Positions 37,532 to 48,240 of a stretch of 64,000 nt of DNA are shown here, piece after piece. Made by a program: the position numbers and the translations under genes. Where the stretch lies: positions 226,001-290,000 of the forward strand of contig NZ_CP059576.1 in assembly GCF_014109825.1 (NCBI RefSeq), read 5' to 3'. Position 1 is the first letter of the stretch. Each line of letters opens with the position of its first letter. The notes below the pieces were generated by a model, which was not told where the DNA came from, did no database searches, and worked only from the letters and a program-made list of their open reading frames with translations. This DNA is from Legionella sp. PC997 (GTDB lineage: Bacteria; Pseudomonadota; Gammaproteobacteria; Legionellales; Legionellaceae).

Positions 37532-39886
37532 ATGACAACTACTATTGAAATCGACGGTAAAACATTTGAAGCAGAAAACGGCAAAATGATAATCGAAGTT
37601 GCCGATGAAGCGGGTATTCATATCCCACGGTTTTGTTATCATAAAAAATTGTCCGTGGCTGCCAATTGTCGCATGTGTTTAGTTGAAGTGGAAAATGGCC
37701 GTAAGCCAGTTCCTGCTTGTGCGACTCCAATTACCAATGGTATGAAGGTATTTACCAAATCGAAGGAAGCGTTACATTCACAAAAAGTAGTTATGGAGTT
37801 CCTTCTTATTAACCATCCGCTTGATTGCCCAATCTGTGATCAGGGCGGGGAATGTGAATTACAAGACATATCCATGGGCTATGGGGCAGATGAGTCCCAG
37901 TATACAGAAAACAAACGTTCAGTGGACGATGATAATTTGGGTACACTGATTTCAACTGAAATGACCCGTTGTATTCATTGTACTCGTTGTGTCCGTTTCG
38001 GTGAAGAAATTGCTGGGTTGAGAGAGTTAGGTGCGACTGGCCGAGGCGAGCACATGCAAATTGGTACTTATGTGCAACACAGCATGAAGTCAGAAGTTTC
38101 TGGTAATATTATTGATTTATGTCCCGTTGGGGCATTAACGTCAAAACCATTTCGTTTTACTGCTAGAGCATGGGAACTAACTCAACATGATGGTGTAGCG
38201 CCTCATGATTGCCTCGGTTCAAATATCTATCTTCATACTCGTCGAAATGAGTTAATGCGAGTTGTTCCTAAAGAAAATGAAACAATTAATGAAACTTGGT
38301 TGGCAGACAGAGATCGATTTAGCTATTTAGGATTAAAAAGTTCATCAAGAGCAAGCCAGCCACAGATTAAGCGTAATGGGCAGTGGGAAGTTGTGGATTG
38401 GGAGACGGCTTTAAAATATACCGCAGAAGGGCTGGCGCGCGTCATAAAACAAAATGGCGCTGAGCAAGTAGCGGCTTTTGCCTCAAGTTCTTCTACATTA
38501 GAAGAACTGTATTTATTACAAAAATTAATGCGTGAAATCGGTGTTCATAATCTGGATCACAGGTTGCAACAGGTAGACTTTAGAGATCAACAACACCAAG
38601 CAACTTCACCTCAAAGTTCCTTGCCCTATTCCGAAGTAGAACATCAAAATACCATAGTCCTAATTGGATGTAACATTGATCGTGAAGTACCTTTAGCTGG
38701 AGTGCGAGTTCGTAAGGCATTCCGTAATGGAGCAAAGATTTACGCAATAAATCCCGTAGATTTTGAATATCGTTTTGATCTCCAAGAGCGCTTTATTGTT
38801 TCACCTTTAGAAATGCCAATGCAACTCGCCAAGCTTGCTTTAGCATTGACTGGTGACATCAAAACTTTACCCGCAGAAGTGCAAAAATTATTAATAGGTC
38901 TTGAGTTGGATAAAGCAACTCAAAACGTGGCCAAAGCATTAAAAGAAGAAAAAGCATGCTTAATTACCGGTGCTCTTTGTGAAAATCACCCTGAAGCGGC
39001 GTTATTGCGTACCTTGATGTTTCATATTGAAAAATTAAGTGGAGCTAAAGTATTGCGCCTGACTCAGGGGGCAAATGCTGCTGGCGCTTGGATCGCAGGG
39101 ATGGTTCCTCATCGTACCACTGCAGGAAAAGCCGATTCAGCCTCCGGGATGGATGTGCAAGCTGCATTAAATGCCAAATTGAAAGCCTATTTTTTAATGG
39201 GCGTAGAACCTGGTTTTGATTTTGCAAATCCTTACGGCGCAAGACAATCAATGCTCGGTGCAGAGTTTGTTGTATTAATGTCTGCTTACAATCATGAGTC
39301 AATGCTGGATTATGCGGATGTTATTTTACCAATTGCTCCCTATGCTGAAACTTCAGGAACATACATTAATGTTGATAATACTTGGCAAACAGTAAAAGGT
39401 GCATTATCACCTCATGGTGAGGCTCGACCTGCCTGGAAAGTGTTGCGGGTTCTTGCAAATTTACTGCATTGCGAAGGTTTTGAATATTTATCAACTGAAG
39501 AGGTTTTGTCAGAAATTAAAAATAGTGTTGCAATCACAATGGAACAAGAATATAAGCCCTTTTATCCTGAGAGTTTGCCTCTAATTAATCAATCGTTGAT
39601 TCGTGTGGGCGAATGGCCGCTTTATCGTAGCGATGCAATTGTTAGGAATGCTAAAGAGTTGCAATTTTGCGCTGCTGCTGAAGTAGCGTGTATACGCATC
39701 AATCCGACAACAGCGGATCGATTGAAATTAGAAGATGTTGCTACTGTATCTCAGGGAGATATTGAGATAACATTGCCGCTTAAACGTGATGAACGCATTG
39801 CGGCAGATGTTGTATGGGTAGCAAACGCGATGCCTGAAACGGTGGATTTAGGCCATTCATTTGCTGCAATAACTATTAAGCGCTAG
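37532..39886 (+). CDS. nuoG: NADH-quinone oxidoreductase subunit G
   Basis: A 784-aa 75-kDa-type iron-sulfur subunit. Cluster ligands near the start are C35, C46, C49 and C63 (2Fe-2S), H95, C99, C102 and C108 (4Fe-4S with His), and C147, C150, C153 plus the Cys in DLCPVGAL (4Fe-4S). The rest is a molybdopterin-oxidoreductase-like domain without catalytic cofactor. The additional CxxC-type cluster (N7) of E. coli NuoG is not seen, and the protein is shorter than the E. coli one (about 908 aa), as in mitochondrial-type enzymes. Confidence 0.95.
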   Translation: MTTTIEIDGKTFEAENGKMIIEVADEAGIHIPRFCYHKKLSVAANCRMCLVEVENGRKPVPACATPITNGMKVFTKSKEALHSQKVVMEFLLINHPLDCPICDQGGECELQDISMGYGADESQYTENKRSVDDDNLGTLISTEMTRCIHCTRCVRFGEEIAGLRELGATGRGEHMQIGTYVQHSMKSEVSGNIIDLCPVGALTSKPFRFTARAWELTQHDGVAPHDCLGSNIYLHTRRNELMRVVPKENETINETWLADRDRFSYLGLKSSSRASQPQIKRNGQWEVVDWETALKYTAEGLARVIKQNGAEQVAAFASSSSTLEELYLLQKLMREIGVHNLDHRLQQVDFRDQQHQATSPQSSLPYSEVEHQNTIVLIGCNIDREVPLAGVRVRKAFRNGAKIYAINPVDFEYRFDLQERFIVSPLEMPMQLAKLALALTGDIKTLPAEVQKLLIGLELDKATQNVAKALKEEKACLITGALCENHPEAALLRTLMFHIEKLSGAKVLRLTQGANAAGAWIAGMVPHRTTAGKADSASGMDVQAALNAKLKAYFLMGVEPGFDFANPYGARQSMLGAEFVVLMSAYNHESMLDYADVILPIAPYAETSGTYINVDNTWQTVKGALSPHGEARPAWKVLRVLANLLHCEGFEYLSTEEVLSEIKNSVAITMEQEYKPFYPESLPLINQSLIRVGEWPLYRSDAIVRNAKELQFCAAAEVACIRINPTTADRLKLEDVATVSQGDIEITLPLKRDERIAADVVWVANAMPETVDLGHSFAAITIKR

Positions 39887-39898
39887 GCAGGTAAAAAA

Positions 39899-40921
39899 AT
39901 GCTGCAAGATATTAGCATATTAATTTGGGTCATCATTAAAATATTAGTAATCGTAGTTCCCTTACTATTATGTGTTGCATATTTAATCTATGCAGAGCGT
40001 AAAGTTATTGGGTATATACAAGCACGCATAGGACCCAACCGCGTGGGTATACGGGGGTTGCTCCAACCGATAGCGGATTTGATTAAACTAATTACTAAAG
40101 AAATTATTATTCCAACCCGCTCTAATAAATATCTTTTTGTGGCCGCCCCGTTATTCGCTCTAGTTCCTGCTTTGGCAGGTTGGGCAGTCATTCCGTTTCA
40201 GGAAGGCATGGTTTTAGCAAATATTAATGCAGGTGTTCTTTATATTTTCGCAATGAGTTCTCTTGGAGTTTATGGAGTGCTTATCGCAGGATGGGCGTCT
40301 AACTCCAAATACGCAATGTTTGGTGCATTAAGAAGTACTGCGCAAACCGTATCCTATGAAATTGCAATGGGCTTTGCTTTAGTTGGAGTACTGCTGGCTG
40401 CTGGAAGTATGAATCTTACCGACATTGTAAACTCACAAAGAGGAGGAATTTTACATTGGTGGTTTATTCCTCTCTTGCCTCTATTTTTTGTTTTTTGGAT
40501 AGCAGGAATTGCTGAAACCAACCGAGCACCATTCGACTTAGCCGAAGGTGAGTCGGAAATTGTTGCTGGATTCCACGTAGAGTATTCAGGGATAGGCTTC
40601 GCATTATTTTTCTTATCAGAATATGCGAGTATGATTCTTATTTCTATGCTGCTTAGTATTCTGTTTCTAGGTGGCTGGATGTCACCATTTGAAGGTATTC
40701 CATTTTTAGAAAATATATTTTTTATTGTACCCGGCTTTGTTTGGTTAATCGTGAAAGTCTGCTTTTTCCTATATGTATATTTATGGATAAGAGCAACTTT
40801 TCCTCGTTATCGTTATGACCAGCTTATGCGTTTAGGTTGGAAGGTACTTATTCCGGTCACCATTGTTTGGATTATTGTAACTGCGCTAATGGTTGTTACA
40901 CATGTGAAACCTTGGTTTTAA
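39899..40921 (+). CDS. nuoH: NADH-quinone oxidoreductase subunit H
   Basis: A 340-aa polytopic subunit with about eight TM helices at the junction of the two arms, part of the quinone channel. Signatures are [18 protein letters not shown] near the start and [26 protein letters not shown] in the large loop, with the acidic residues needed for proton coupling. AGGTAAAAAA lies upstream of ATG 39899. Confidence 0.96.
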   Translation: MLQDISILIWVIIKILVIVVPLLLCVAYLIYAERKVIGYIQARIGPNRVGIRGLLQPIADLIKLITKEIIIPTRSNKYLFVAAPLFALVPALAGWAVIPFQEGMVLANINAGVLYIFAMSSLGVYGVLIAGWASNSKYAMFGALRSTAQTVSYEIAMGFALVGVLLAAGSMNLTDIVNSQRGGILHWWFIPLLPLFFVFWIAGIAETNRAPFDLAEGESEIVAGFHVEYSGIGFALFFLSEYASMILISMLLSILFLGGWMSPFEGIPFLENIFFIVPGFVWLIVKVCFFLYVYLWIRATFPRYRYDQLMRLGWKVLIPVTIVWIIVTALMVVTHVKPWF

Positions 40922-40939
40922 TGATTAATAGAGAAGCCG

Positions 40940-41440
40940 ATGAAAAAAGCATATCAATTTATTAAATACTACGTACGCAGTTTTCTTTTTATAGAATTAT
41001 TGCAGGGTTTAAAGTTAACTGGTAAATATTTTTTTAAGAAAAAAATAACGGTCCAGTTTCCTGAGGAACAAACTCCAATTTCACCTCGTTTTAGAGGCGC
41101 ACTGGCTTTACGACGTTATCCAAATGGCGAAGAACGTTGTATTGCTTGCAAATTATGTGAAGCAGTTTGTCCTGCACTTGCTATAACTATTGAGTCAGAA
41201 CCACGCGAAGATGGATCTCGTCGCACCACACGATATGATATTGATGTATTTAAATGCATTAACTGCGGATTATGCGAAGAGTCTTGCCCTGTGGATTCCA
41301 TCGTAGTAACACCAGTGCATCATTATCATATTAGTGAGCGTGGCCAAAATATTATGACGAAAGAAAAGCTCCTAGCCCTTGGCGATTTGTTGGAGCCCAG
41401 ACTTGCAGCAGATAGAGCTGCTGATGAAAAATACCGATAA
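40940..41440 (+). CDS. nuoI: NADH-quinone oxidoreductase subunit I
   Basis: A 166-aa 23-kDa ferredoxin-like subunit with two 4Fe-4S clusters (N6a and N6b). Ligands are [12 protein letters not shown] (C67, C70, C73, C77) and [12 protein letters not shown] (C106, C109, C112, C116). The N-terminal amphipathic helix lies on the membrane arm. It links NuoG to NuoB. Confidence 0.96.
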   Translation: MKKAYQFIKYYVRSFLFIELLQGLKLTGKYFFKKKITVQFPEEQTPISPRFRGALALRRYPNGEERCIACKLCEAVCPALAITIESEPREDGSRRTTRYDIDVFKCINCGLCEESCPVDSIVVTPVHHYHISERGQNIMTKEKLLALGDLLEPRLAADRAADEKYR

Positions 41441-41451
41441 CGGGGTGCAGT

Positions 41452-42096
41452 ATGCATGAATTATTAGTTCAAACTATTTTCTATATCTTTGCGGCCATAG
41501 CCGTAGGCGCTGCCTTTATGGTAATTATTCAAGATAATCCTGTACGCAGCGTTTTATTTCTTGTACTTACCTTCATTGCGAGTGCAGGATTATGGATCCT
41601 TGCAGAAGCAGAGTTTCTTGCCCTAATTTTGGTGCTTGTATATGTGGGTGCGGTAATGACATTGTTTCTGTTCGTCGTAATGATGCTTAATATTGATGTG
41701 GAAGTGATTAAAAACCATTACAGACGCTATTTACCCTTTGGTTTAATTCTGGTTGCTCTTTTAACTGGACTATTAATGGTATCTATTCCAGCAGGTACTT
41801 TTAAGACGAATGTTGAGACGCAAAGCAATCCTATGATTAGTACCCAGTTAATGAATGCAACACAAAACAAACTTGAAGCTCCCCGGTCAAATACGGAAGC
41901 CTTGGGCATGGTTCTATATACAGATTATTTACTGGCTTTTGAAATTGCAGCTGTGCTGTTATTAATCGCCATTATTTCAGCAATTACCCTAGTCCATAGA
42001 GGTCCCAGAAAATCGAAACGGCAGGATGTGAAACAGCAGATCCTGACACGTAGAAGCGATCGGGTGGAATTAATTAATATGAAAACAGAAAAATAA
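41452..42096 (+). CDS. nuoJ: NADH-quinone oxidoreductase subunit J
   Basis: A 214-aa membrane subunit with five TM helices. The third helix region with LILVLVYVGAVMTLFLFVVMML holds the flexible family motif. A polar loop at about 115-145 and a basic cytoplasmic tail (RGPRKSKRQDVK) follow. Closely linked to nuoI (11 bases) and nuoK (16 bases). Confidence 0.94.
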   Translation: MHELLVQTIFYIFAAIAVGAAFMVIIQDNPVRSVLFLVLTFIASAGLWILAEAEFLALILVLVYVGAVMTLFLFVVMMLNIDVEVIKNHYRRYLPFGLILVALLTGLLMVSIPAGTFKTNVETQSNPMISTQLMNATQNKLEAPRSNTEALGMVLYTDYLLAFEIAAVLLLIAIISAITLVHRGPRKSKRQDVKQQILTRRSDRVELINMKTEK

Positions 42097-42112
42097 TGTT
42101 GGGGATTTCTAG

Positions 42113-42418
42113 ATGATACCAGTAAATAATTACTTAATTCTGGGGGCCATTATATTCGGTTTTGGTCTTATTGGCATAATGATGAATCGTCGGAATATCA
42201 TTTTATTGCTGGTATGTATCGAATTGATGTTACTTGCAGTGAATACTAATTTTGTCGCATTTTCCCATTATTATAACGAAATTAGCGGTCAAGTTTATGT
42301 CTTCTTTATTTTAACGGTTGCTGCCGCAGAAGCAGCAATAGGATTAGCCATAGTGATGTTGCTTTATAGAAATAGAGGTAACATTAACGTAGATAAGATG
42401 AATCATTTAAAAGGTTAA
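42113..42418 (+). CDS. nuoK: NADH-quinone oxidoreductase subunit K
   Basis: A 101-aa membrane subunit with three TM helices. The conserved glutamates of the proton path are present, in [12 protein letters not shown] and [13 protein letters not shown]. The length is standard. The next gene starts four bases after its stop. Confidence 0.96.
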   Translation: MIPVNNYLILGAIIFGFGLIGIMMNRRNIILLLVCIELMLLAVNTNFVAFSHYYNEISGQVYVFFILTVAAAEAAIGLAIVMLLYRNRGNINVDKMNHLKG

Positions 42419-42422
42419 CATT

Positions 42423-44396
42423 GTGAGTATCCAACAACTTTGTCTAATAATCGTTTTAACTCCCTTGGCTGGCTCTATAATTGCTGGTTTTTTCCGTAAT
42501 CAAATTGGACGAGTCGGCGCACATTCAGCCACTATCCTAGGCGTTACAATATCCTTTATTGCATCCCTCTATGTGGCTTGGCAAATCTTTTCTGGCGCCA
42601 TGCCGACTGAGAGCACTGTGCTTTATCACTGGGCGACTGGTGGCTTAATTCTTCCATTTGAATTTAACATTGGTTTTCTGATTGATCCTTTAAGTACTGT
42701 GATGCTAGTGACTGTTAATTTTGTCTCTTTGTTGGTGCATATTTACAGTATTGGATATATGGCCGATGACGATGGATACCAGCGTTTTTTCAGCTACATT
42801 TCATTGTTTACTTTTATGATGCTGATGTTAGTCAGTGCCAATAATTTCTTACAATTATTCTTTGGTTGGGAAGGTGTAGGTCTAGTTTCTTATTTGCTTA
42901 TTGGTTTCTGGTATCAAAAAGAATCAGCTATTGAGGGTAGTCTTAAAGCATTTCTCGTCAACCGCGTGGGTGACTTTGGTTTTCTATTAGGGATTGCCCT
43001 GGTATTTGCCTACACGGGTAGCATTGATTACGAAACTGTTTTCAAGAGCGTTAACTATCTTACAAGTCAGAATATCGAACTGTTTCAAGGTCATCCTTGG
43101 TCTTTAGTCACGGTAATATGTTTAGCTTTATACGTAGGTGCTATGGGTAAATCTGCACAAGTACCGTTACATGTGTGGCTACCTGAATCAATGGAAGGTC
43201 CGACTCCTATCTCTGCATTGATTCACGCTGCGACAATGGTCACGGCTGGTGTATTTATGATTGCGCGTATTTCACCTCTGATCGAATTTTCTACAACCGC
43301 ATTAAGCGTAGTTCTTGTGATAGGAGCAACAGGTGCACTCTTTACAGGAATTTTAGCACTCACAATGAATGACATTAAACGAGTAGTCGCCTATTCAACG
43401 CTGTCTCAATTAGGATATATGATGGTAGGAATGGGGGCATCAGCATACAGTGCAGGAATGTTTCACCTTCTTACTCATGCATGTTTTAAAGCCCTCTTAT
43501 TCTTAGGTGCTGGTTCGGTAATTATCGGTATGCACCATGAACAAGATATGCGAAAAATGGGTGGTTTATGGAACAAAATGCCCATTACTTACATAACATA
43601 TGTAATTGGTTCTCTAGCTCTTTGCGCGATACCCCCTCTGGCAGGGTTTTATTCCAAAGATACAATTATCGAAGCGGTACAATTGTCACAGATTCCTGGA
43701 AGTGGTTATTCCTATTTCTGTGTGGTTCTTGGTGCTGGCGTTACTGCCCTGTATACCTTTAGATCTTTGTTTATGACATTCCACGGCAAACCTCGTATGG
43801 ATGAGCATACTTTAAGCCATGTTCATGAGTCGCCATGGGTGGTTTGGCTGCCGCTGGTTTTACTTGCTATTCCATCAATTATTCTAGGCTACATATTGTA
43901 CATGCCTATGCTTTTTGATAATCCAACAATTTTAAGTTCTTCTTTATTTGTTCTCCCTCAACATAATGTGTTGGCAGAGCTTGCCCATGAAGTGACTTCA
44001 CCTTTTGCAAGTATGGTGCATTCAGTATACTCGCTTACTTTTTGGATTACTTTGGCGGGGATTGCGATAGCTTGGCTCTGTTATATAGCGGCACCAACGA
44101 TCCCAGGTTATTTGGCACGTCGTTTTTCACTCATTTATAAAATACTCCTCAATAAATATGGATTTGATGCGTTTAACAATCTAGTTTTTGTGAAAGGATC
44201 TAAGGGTATAGGAACTGTATTTTACAGTGTTGGTGATCAAAAATTGATCGATGGGATGGTTGTAAATGGCAGCAGTCGACTAGTTAGATGGTTATCAACT
44301 AAAGGTCGCGCTATACAAAGTGGTTATCTGTATCATTATGCTACGATAATGATTTTTGGATTGCTTGGATTTTTATGCTGGTTGATACTCGGCTGA
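42423..44396 (+). CDS. nuoL: NADH-quinone oxidoreductase subunit L
   Basis: A 657-aa antiporter-like proton-pumping subunit at the distal end of the membrane arm, with about 16 TM segments and the long lateral helix near the C-terminus. Key stretches include FFGWEGVGLVSYLLIGFWY with its pump Glu, GKSAQVPLHVWLPESMEGPTP and LIHAATMVTAG, and the HxL-containing HACFKALLFLGAGSV. The start is GTG 42423. It is normal in length. Confidence 0.96.
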   Translation: MSIQQLCLIIVLTPLAGSIIAGFFRNQIGRVGAHSATILGVTISFIASLYVAWQIFSGAMPTESTVLYHWATGGLILPFEFNIGFLIDPLSTVMLVTVNFVSLLVHIYSIGYMADDDGYQRFFSYISLFTFMMLMLVSANNFLQLFFGWEGVGLVSYLLIGFWYQKESAIEGSLKAFLVNRVGDFGFLLGIALVFAYTGSIDYETVFKSVNYLTSQNIELFQGHPWSLVTVICLALYVGAMGKSAQVPLHVWLPESMEGPTPISALIHAATMVTAGVFMIARISPLIEFSTTALSVVLVIGATGALFTGILALTMNDIKRVVAYSTLSQLGYMMVGMGASAYSAGMFHLLTHACFKALLFLGAGSVIIGMHHEQDMRKMGGLWNKMPITYITYVIGSLALCAIPPLAGFYSKDTIIEAVQLSQIPGSGYSYFCVVLGAGVTALYTFRSLFMTFHGKPRMDEHTLSHVHESPWVVWLPLVLLAIPSIILGYILYMPMLFDNPTILSSSLFVLPQHNVLAELAHEVTSPFASMVHSVYSLTFWITLAGIAIAWLCYIAAPTIPGYLARRFSLIYKILLNKYGFDAFNNLVFVKGSKGIGTVFYSVGDQKLIDGMVVNGSSRLVRWLSTKGRAIQSGYLYHYATIMIFGLLGFLCWLILG

Positions 44397-44411
44397 ATAT
44401 AGGGTGAAGGT

Positions 44412-45917
44412 ATGCATTATTTGCTCAATTTACTAATTTGGTTGCCAGTAATAGGCGGGGTTTTTGTTCTTCTCTCTGGAGACGATCGTAGCCCGAATAT
44501 TTCACGTTATTTGGCATTATTTACCGTAATACTTTGTTTGCTACTGTGTATCCCGCTGGTTGCAGGCTTTGATCCTAAAGTGCTCGGAATGCAATATTTG
44601 GAGGAATTTTCATGGATGCCTTCACTAGGTATTAGCTATAGCTTAGGCATCGATGGAATGTCGTTACTCCTAATTGTGCTTAGCATTTTTACTAATTTAG
44701 TGGTGATCTTGGCAACTTGGGAAAGCATTACCAACAGAGTTTCTCAATATTTAGCTGCATTTTTGATTATGCAGGGGCTATTAGTTGGTGTTTTCTCTGC
44801 CTTAGATGCCATCTTATTTTATATTTTCTGGGAGGCGACCCTAATTCCTATGTACCTCATTATTGGTATTTGGGGATCAGATAATCGTGTTTATGCTGCG
44901 ATTAAATTTTTCTTATATACCTTTTTAGGTTCAGTTCTCATGTTAGCTAGCTTTTTATACATGGGGTTCATCGCTGGCACATTTAGTATAGAAGCTTTTT
45001 ATGCTATTAAATTAAGCATGACGGCTCAAACATTGATTTTCATTGCATTTTTCCTTGGTTTTGCAATAAAGATCCCGATGTTTCCAGTCCACACCTGGTT
45101 GCCTGATGCACATACCGAGGCTCCAGCTGGTGGCTCTGTTGTATTAGCTGCAATTTTATTAAAGCTTGGAGCGTACGGGTTTATCCGGTTCTCCTTGCCC
45201 ATAGTTCCAGATGCTTGTAGCCGTTATGCTGGGGTTATGATTGCCTTATCTTTAATTGCAATCGTTTATATTGCTTTAGTCGCAATTATTCAAAAGGATA
45301 TGAAACGACTAATTGCCTATTCTTCAATTTCACACATGGGATTTGTAACTTTAGGTAGTTTTGCTATTTTTGCGATTGCAAAACAATCAGGACTAAGTGC
45401 AGCTGGCTTAATTTTAGAAGGTGCCATTGTCGTTATGATTTCGCATGCTTTTGTCTCAAGCGCACTTTTTGCCGGTGTGGGTTTTATCTACGATCGGATG
45501 CATACACGACGTTTAGCTGATTTTGGCGGGATAGTGAATACCATGCCAATTTTTGCATCATTTTTCATGCTGTTCTGTATGGCGAATGCCGGTTTGCCAG
45601 GAACCTCCGGTTTTGTTGGTGAATTTATGGTAATTCTTGGGTCGCTAAAAGCTGGTTTTTGGGTGACATTTTGGGCGGCTACCACACTAATAACCGCAGC
45701 AGGTTATAATCTTTGGATGTATAAACGAGTAATTTTTGGACCTATAGCAAATGAAAAAGTTGCGGAACTAAAAGATCTTTCGGGCTATGAGTTAAGTGCT
45801 TATATTTTACTTGCTTTGATGGTAATCGCTATGGGTGTTTATCCTAAGCCATTCCTAGAGTACATTCATCAAACAGTAAGCCATACTCTAGCGTTAGCAA
45901 GTCAATCAAAATTGTAA
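44412..45917 (+). CDS. nuoM: NADH-quinone oxidoreductase subunit M
   Basis: A 501-aa antiporter-like proton-pumping subunit with about 14 TM segments. The pump Glu is in FYIFWEATLIPMYLIIG, and the Lys/His stretch in KIPMFPVHTWLPDAHTEAPAGGSV; KDMKRLIAYSSISHMGF follows. AGGTATGC-type spacing after nuoL is 15 bases. It belongs to the nuo operon. Confidence 0.96.
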   Translation: MHYLLNLLIWLPVIGGVFVLLSGDDRSPNISRYLALFTVILCLLLCIPLVAGFDPKVLGMQYLEEFSWMPSLGISYSLGIDGMSLLLIVLSIFTNLVVILATWESITNRVSQYLAAFLIMQGLLVGVFSALDAILFYIFWEATLIPMYLIIGIWGSDNRVYAAIKFFLYTFLGSVLMLASFLYMGFIAGTFSIEAFYAIKLSMTAQTLIFIAFFLGFAIKIPMFPVHTWLPDAHTEAPAGGSVVLAAILLKLGAYGFIRFSLPIVPDACSRYAGVMIALSLIAIVYIALVAIIQKDMKRLIAYSSISHMGFVTLGSFAIFAIAKQSGLSAAGLILEGAIVVMISHAFVSSALFAGVGFIYDRMHTRRLADFGGIVNTMPIFASFFMLFCMANAGLPGTSGFVGEFMVILGSLKAGFWVTFWAATTLITAAGYNLWMYKRVIFGPIANEKVAELKDLSGYELSAYILLALMVIAMGVYPKPFLEYIHQTVSHTLALASQSKL

Positions 45918-45932
45918 TCAAGGTTAACCAAT

Positions 45933-47375
45933 ATGACAGCATTACTTGAAAATATCCATGTAGCCATTCCGGAAATGATTGTGCTCGCCACCGCATGTAT
46001 TGCATTGCTTGCGGATCTATTTTTACGGCATCGATATAAATCTATTTCCTTTTTTATCTCTTGTATCGGTTTAGTTTTAGCTGCTGTTGTTAGTTTTCTT
46101 TATATTGGTATGTATAAGGTGATTACCCTCAATGGCTTGTTCATTAGTGATGATATAGCGAATTTAATGAAATTCTTTATGTACATTACGGTTTTGCTGA
46201 GCTTTATCTATTCCAAAGAGTACATAGATGAGCGCCAAATGCCTTCAGGGGATTACTATATCTTAGGATTATTTTCTACTTTAGGGATGATGCTGCTTGT
46301 TTCAGCACATTCTCTCCTCACAATTTTCCTTGGTTTAGAATTATTGTCATTACCTTTATATGCGATGACTGCTATTCGCAGAACAGATAGTGATGCTTCT
46401 GAAGCAGCAATGAAATATTTTGTAATGGGGTCAATTGCTTCTGCCATGCTTTTATATGGTATTTCTTTAATTTATGGAGCAACCGGAAAACTTGATTTAC
46501 TCGAAGTGGCAAATGTCATCGCTGCGAACTGGCAACAGCAAAGTACCTTACTGGCATTTGCTATAGTTTTCATTCTATGTGGCGTTGCTTTTAAATTAGC
46601 TGCTGTGCCATTCCATATGTGGGCTCCCGATGTATATCAGGGGGCACCAACTTCAGTTACCCTATTCATTAGCGCTGCACCTAAAGTTGCTGCTTTAGGT
46701 ATGGCATTTAGATTACTTACAATTGGCCTAGTCGATGTGAGTTCGCAGTGGCAACATATTCTATTGGTAATGACTTTACTTTCCACAGGTCTTGGGAATT
46801 TGTTCGCAGTAGTGCAGACCAGTATAAAACGTTTATTAGCTTATTCGGCTATCTCTCATATTGGATATGCTTTATTTGGAATCTTAGCGGCAACTGCTTC
46901 AGGATATTCTGCGGCACTCTATTATATTTTGGTTTATTCAATAACCTCAGCTGCCGGCTTTGGTTTAATTGTGTTAATGTCTAACCGCGGGATGGAAATA
47001 GATAGCATTGAGGATCTAAAAGGGCTTAACAAAAGAAATCCCTGGTTGGCATTTATGATGCTAATCGTTATGTTCTCTCTTGCCGGTGTGCCTCCAACTG
47101 TGGGCTTCTTTACTAAACTGCTTGTGCTTAAAGCGTTAGTGGACGCTCAAATGATGTGGGTGGCTGTACTGGGATTATTCTTTACGGTGATTGGTGCTTA
47201 TTATTATTTAAGAATTGTTAAAATAATGTATTTTGATGCACCGGCACATGTTGACCCAGTAGTTATGAATAAGGGGAATACTTTAGTCCTTTCCCTTAAT
47301 TGCCTATCGTTACTGTATTTAGGTATATTTCCAGGCGCCTTAATTGTAGCTTGTATGAATGCGTTTGGTTCCTAA
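45933..47375 (+). CDS. nuoN: NADH-quinone oxidoreductase subunit N
   Basis: A 480-aa antiporter-like proton-pumping subunit, the last gene of the nuo operon. Signatures are [39 protein letters not shown] and [19 protein letters not shown]. There are about 14 TM segments. It is followed by a 128-base gap before tRNA-fMet in which I see no strong terminator. Confidence 0.96.
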   Translation: MTALLENIHVAIPEMIVLATACIALLADLFLRHRYKSISFFISCIGLVLAAVVSFLYIGMYKVITLNGLFISDDIANLMKFFMYITVLLSFIYSKEYIDERQMPSGDYYILGLFSTLGMMLLVSAHSLLTIFLGLELLSLPLYAMTAIRRTDSDASEAAMKYFVMGSIASAMLLYGISLIYGATGKLDLLEVANVIAANWQQQSTLLAFAIVFILCGVAFKLAAVPFHMWAPDVYQGAPTSVTLFISAAPKVAALGMAFRLLTIGLVDVSSQWQHILLVMTLLSTGLGNLFAVVQTSIKRLLAYSAISHIGYALFGILAATASGYSAALYYILVYSITSAAGFGLIVLMSNRGMEIDSIEDLKGLNKRNPWLAFMMLIVMFSLAGVPPTVGFFTKLLVLKALVDAQMMWVAVLGLFFTVIGAYYYLRIVKIMYFDAPAHVDPVVMNKGNTLVLSLNCLSLLYLGIFPGALIVACMNAFGS

Positions 47376-47503
47376 GATACCTTCATCTTTGTTCTGGATT
47401 AGAAAATAAACTGTTTTCCAGTCCAGAATACATATTTATTTAGATTCTTCAAAGAAAGTACTTGCTAAGCGTACTGACTCTCAGTATACTTGCCATCAGT
47501 TGA

Positions 47504-47580
<77 letters not shown>

Positions 47581-47589
47581 CTTATTAAG

Positions 47590-47612
47590 AACCCCATTTA
47601 TGGGGTTTTTTA
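47590..47612 (+). terminator. Intrinsic terminator after tRNA-fMet
   Basis: AACCCCA and TGGGGTT form a stem with a TTTA loop, followed by a run of T. It lies 9 bases after the tRNA, so rimP probably has its own promoter downstream or depends on read-through. Confidence 0.85.
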
Positions 47613-47785
47613 TTATGTATAATTTGTAACTGCACTAAAAGTTTGTAGTAGCCAGTGAAGCAAAGATCGCGCTCGGAATTAATTGTTTTATAGAAATCAC
47701 GTTCAGAGTTAAGCTCTTGCCCGAACTTAGGTTACTATACCGTATTTGTATTAGGCATCCGTGCCCTTTTTAGTTTGTTAATACT

Positions 47786-48229
47786 ATGATACAAGATGAA
47801 TTGGAAGATTTATTAGCTCCTACAATTAATGACATGGGCTATGAGCTTTGGGGATGTGAATATCTTTCACAAGGTAAGCATTCTTTATTGCGCATATACA
47901 TTGATAAGATTGATGGAATAGGGATTGAAGACTGCGAAGCAGTGAGTCATCAAGTCAGCGCATTGCTTGATGTTGAAGATCCTATTTCTGGAAATTATAG
48001 CTTGGAAGTATCATCACCAGGTATACCACGGCCATTATTTAAAAATTGGCAATATCAGCGTTATATAGGCCATGAAGTACAAGTAAAAACTTTTAAGCCA
48101 ATTGAGGGTAAGCGTAAATTATTAGGGACTATTGTCTCAGTATCTGAGAACACTTTAGTACTTAAAATAAATAATGAAGATCAAGAATTACTTTTTTCAA
48201 ATATTGTGAAAGCAAGTTTGACAGTATAG
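47786..48229 (+). CDS. rimP: Ribosome maturation factor RimP
   Basis: A 147-aa cytoplasmic factor for 30S subunit maturation. The N-terminal domain includes [23 protein letters not shown] and the C-terminal SH3-like domain follows [13 protein letters not shown]. The length is typical. No clear Shine-Dalgarno sequence precedes ATG 47786. It leads the rimP-nusA-infB group; the 205-base gap from the tRNA holds the terminator and otherwise nothing that I could define. Confidence 0.95.
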   Translation: MIQDELEDLLAPTINDMGYELWGCEYLSQGKHSLLRIYIDKIDGIGIEDCEAVSHQVSALLDVEDPISGNYSLEVSSPGIPRPLFKNWQYQRYIGHEVQVKTFKPIEGKRKLLGTIVSVSENTLVLKINNEDQELLFSNIVKASLTV

Positions 48230-48240
48230 AGAGGCGAACA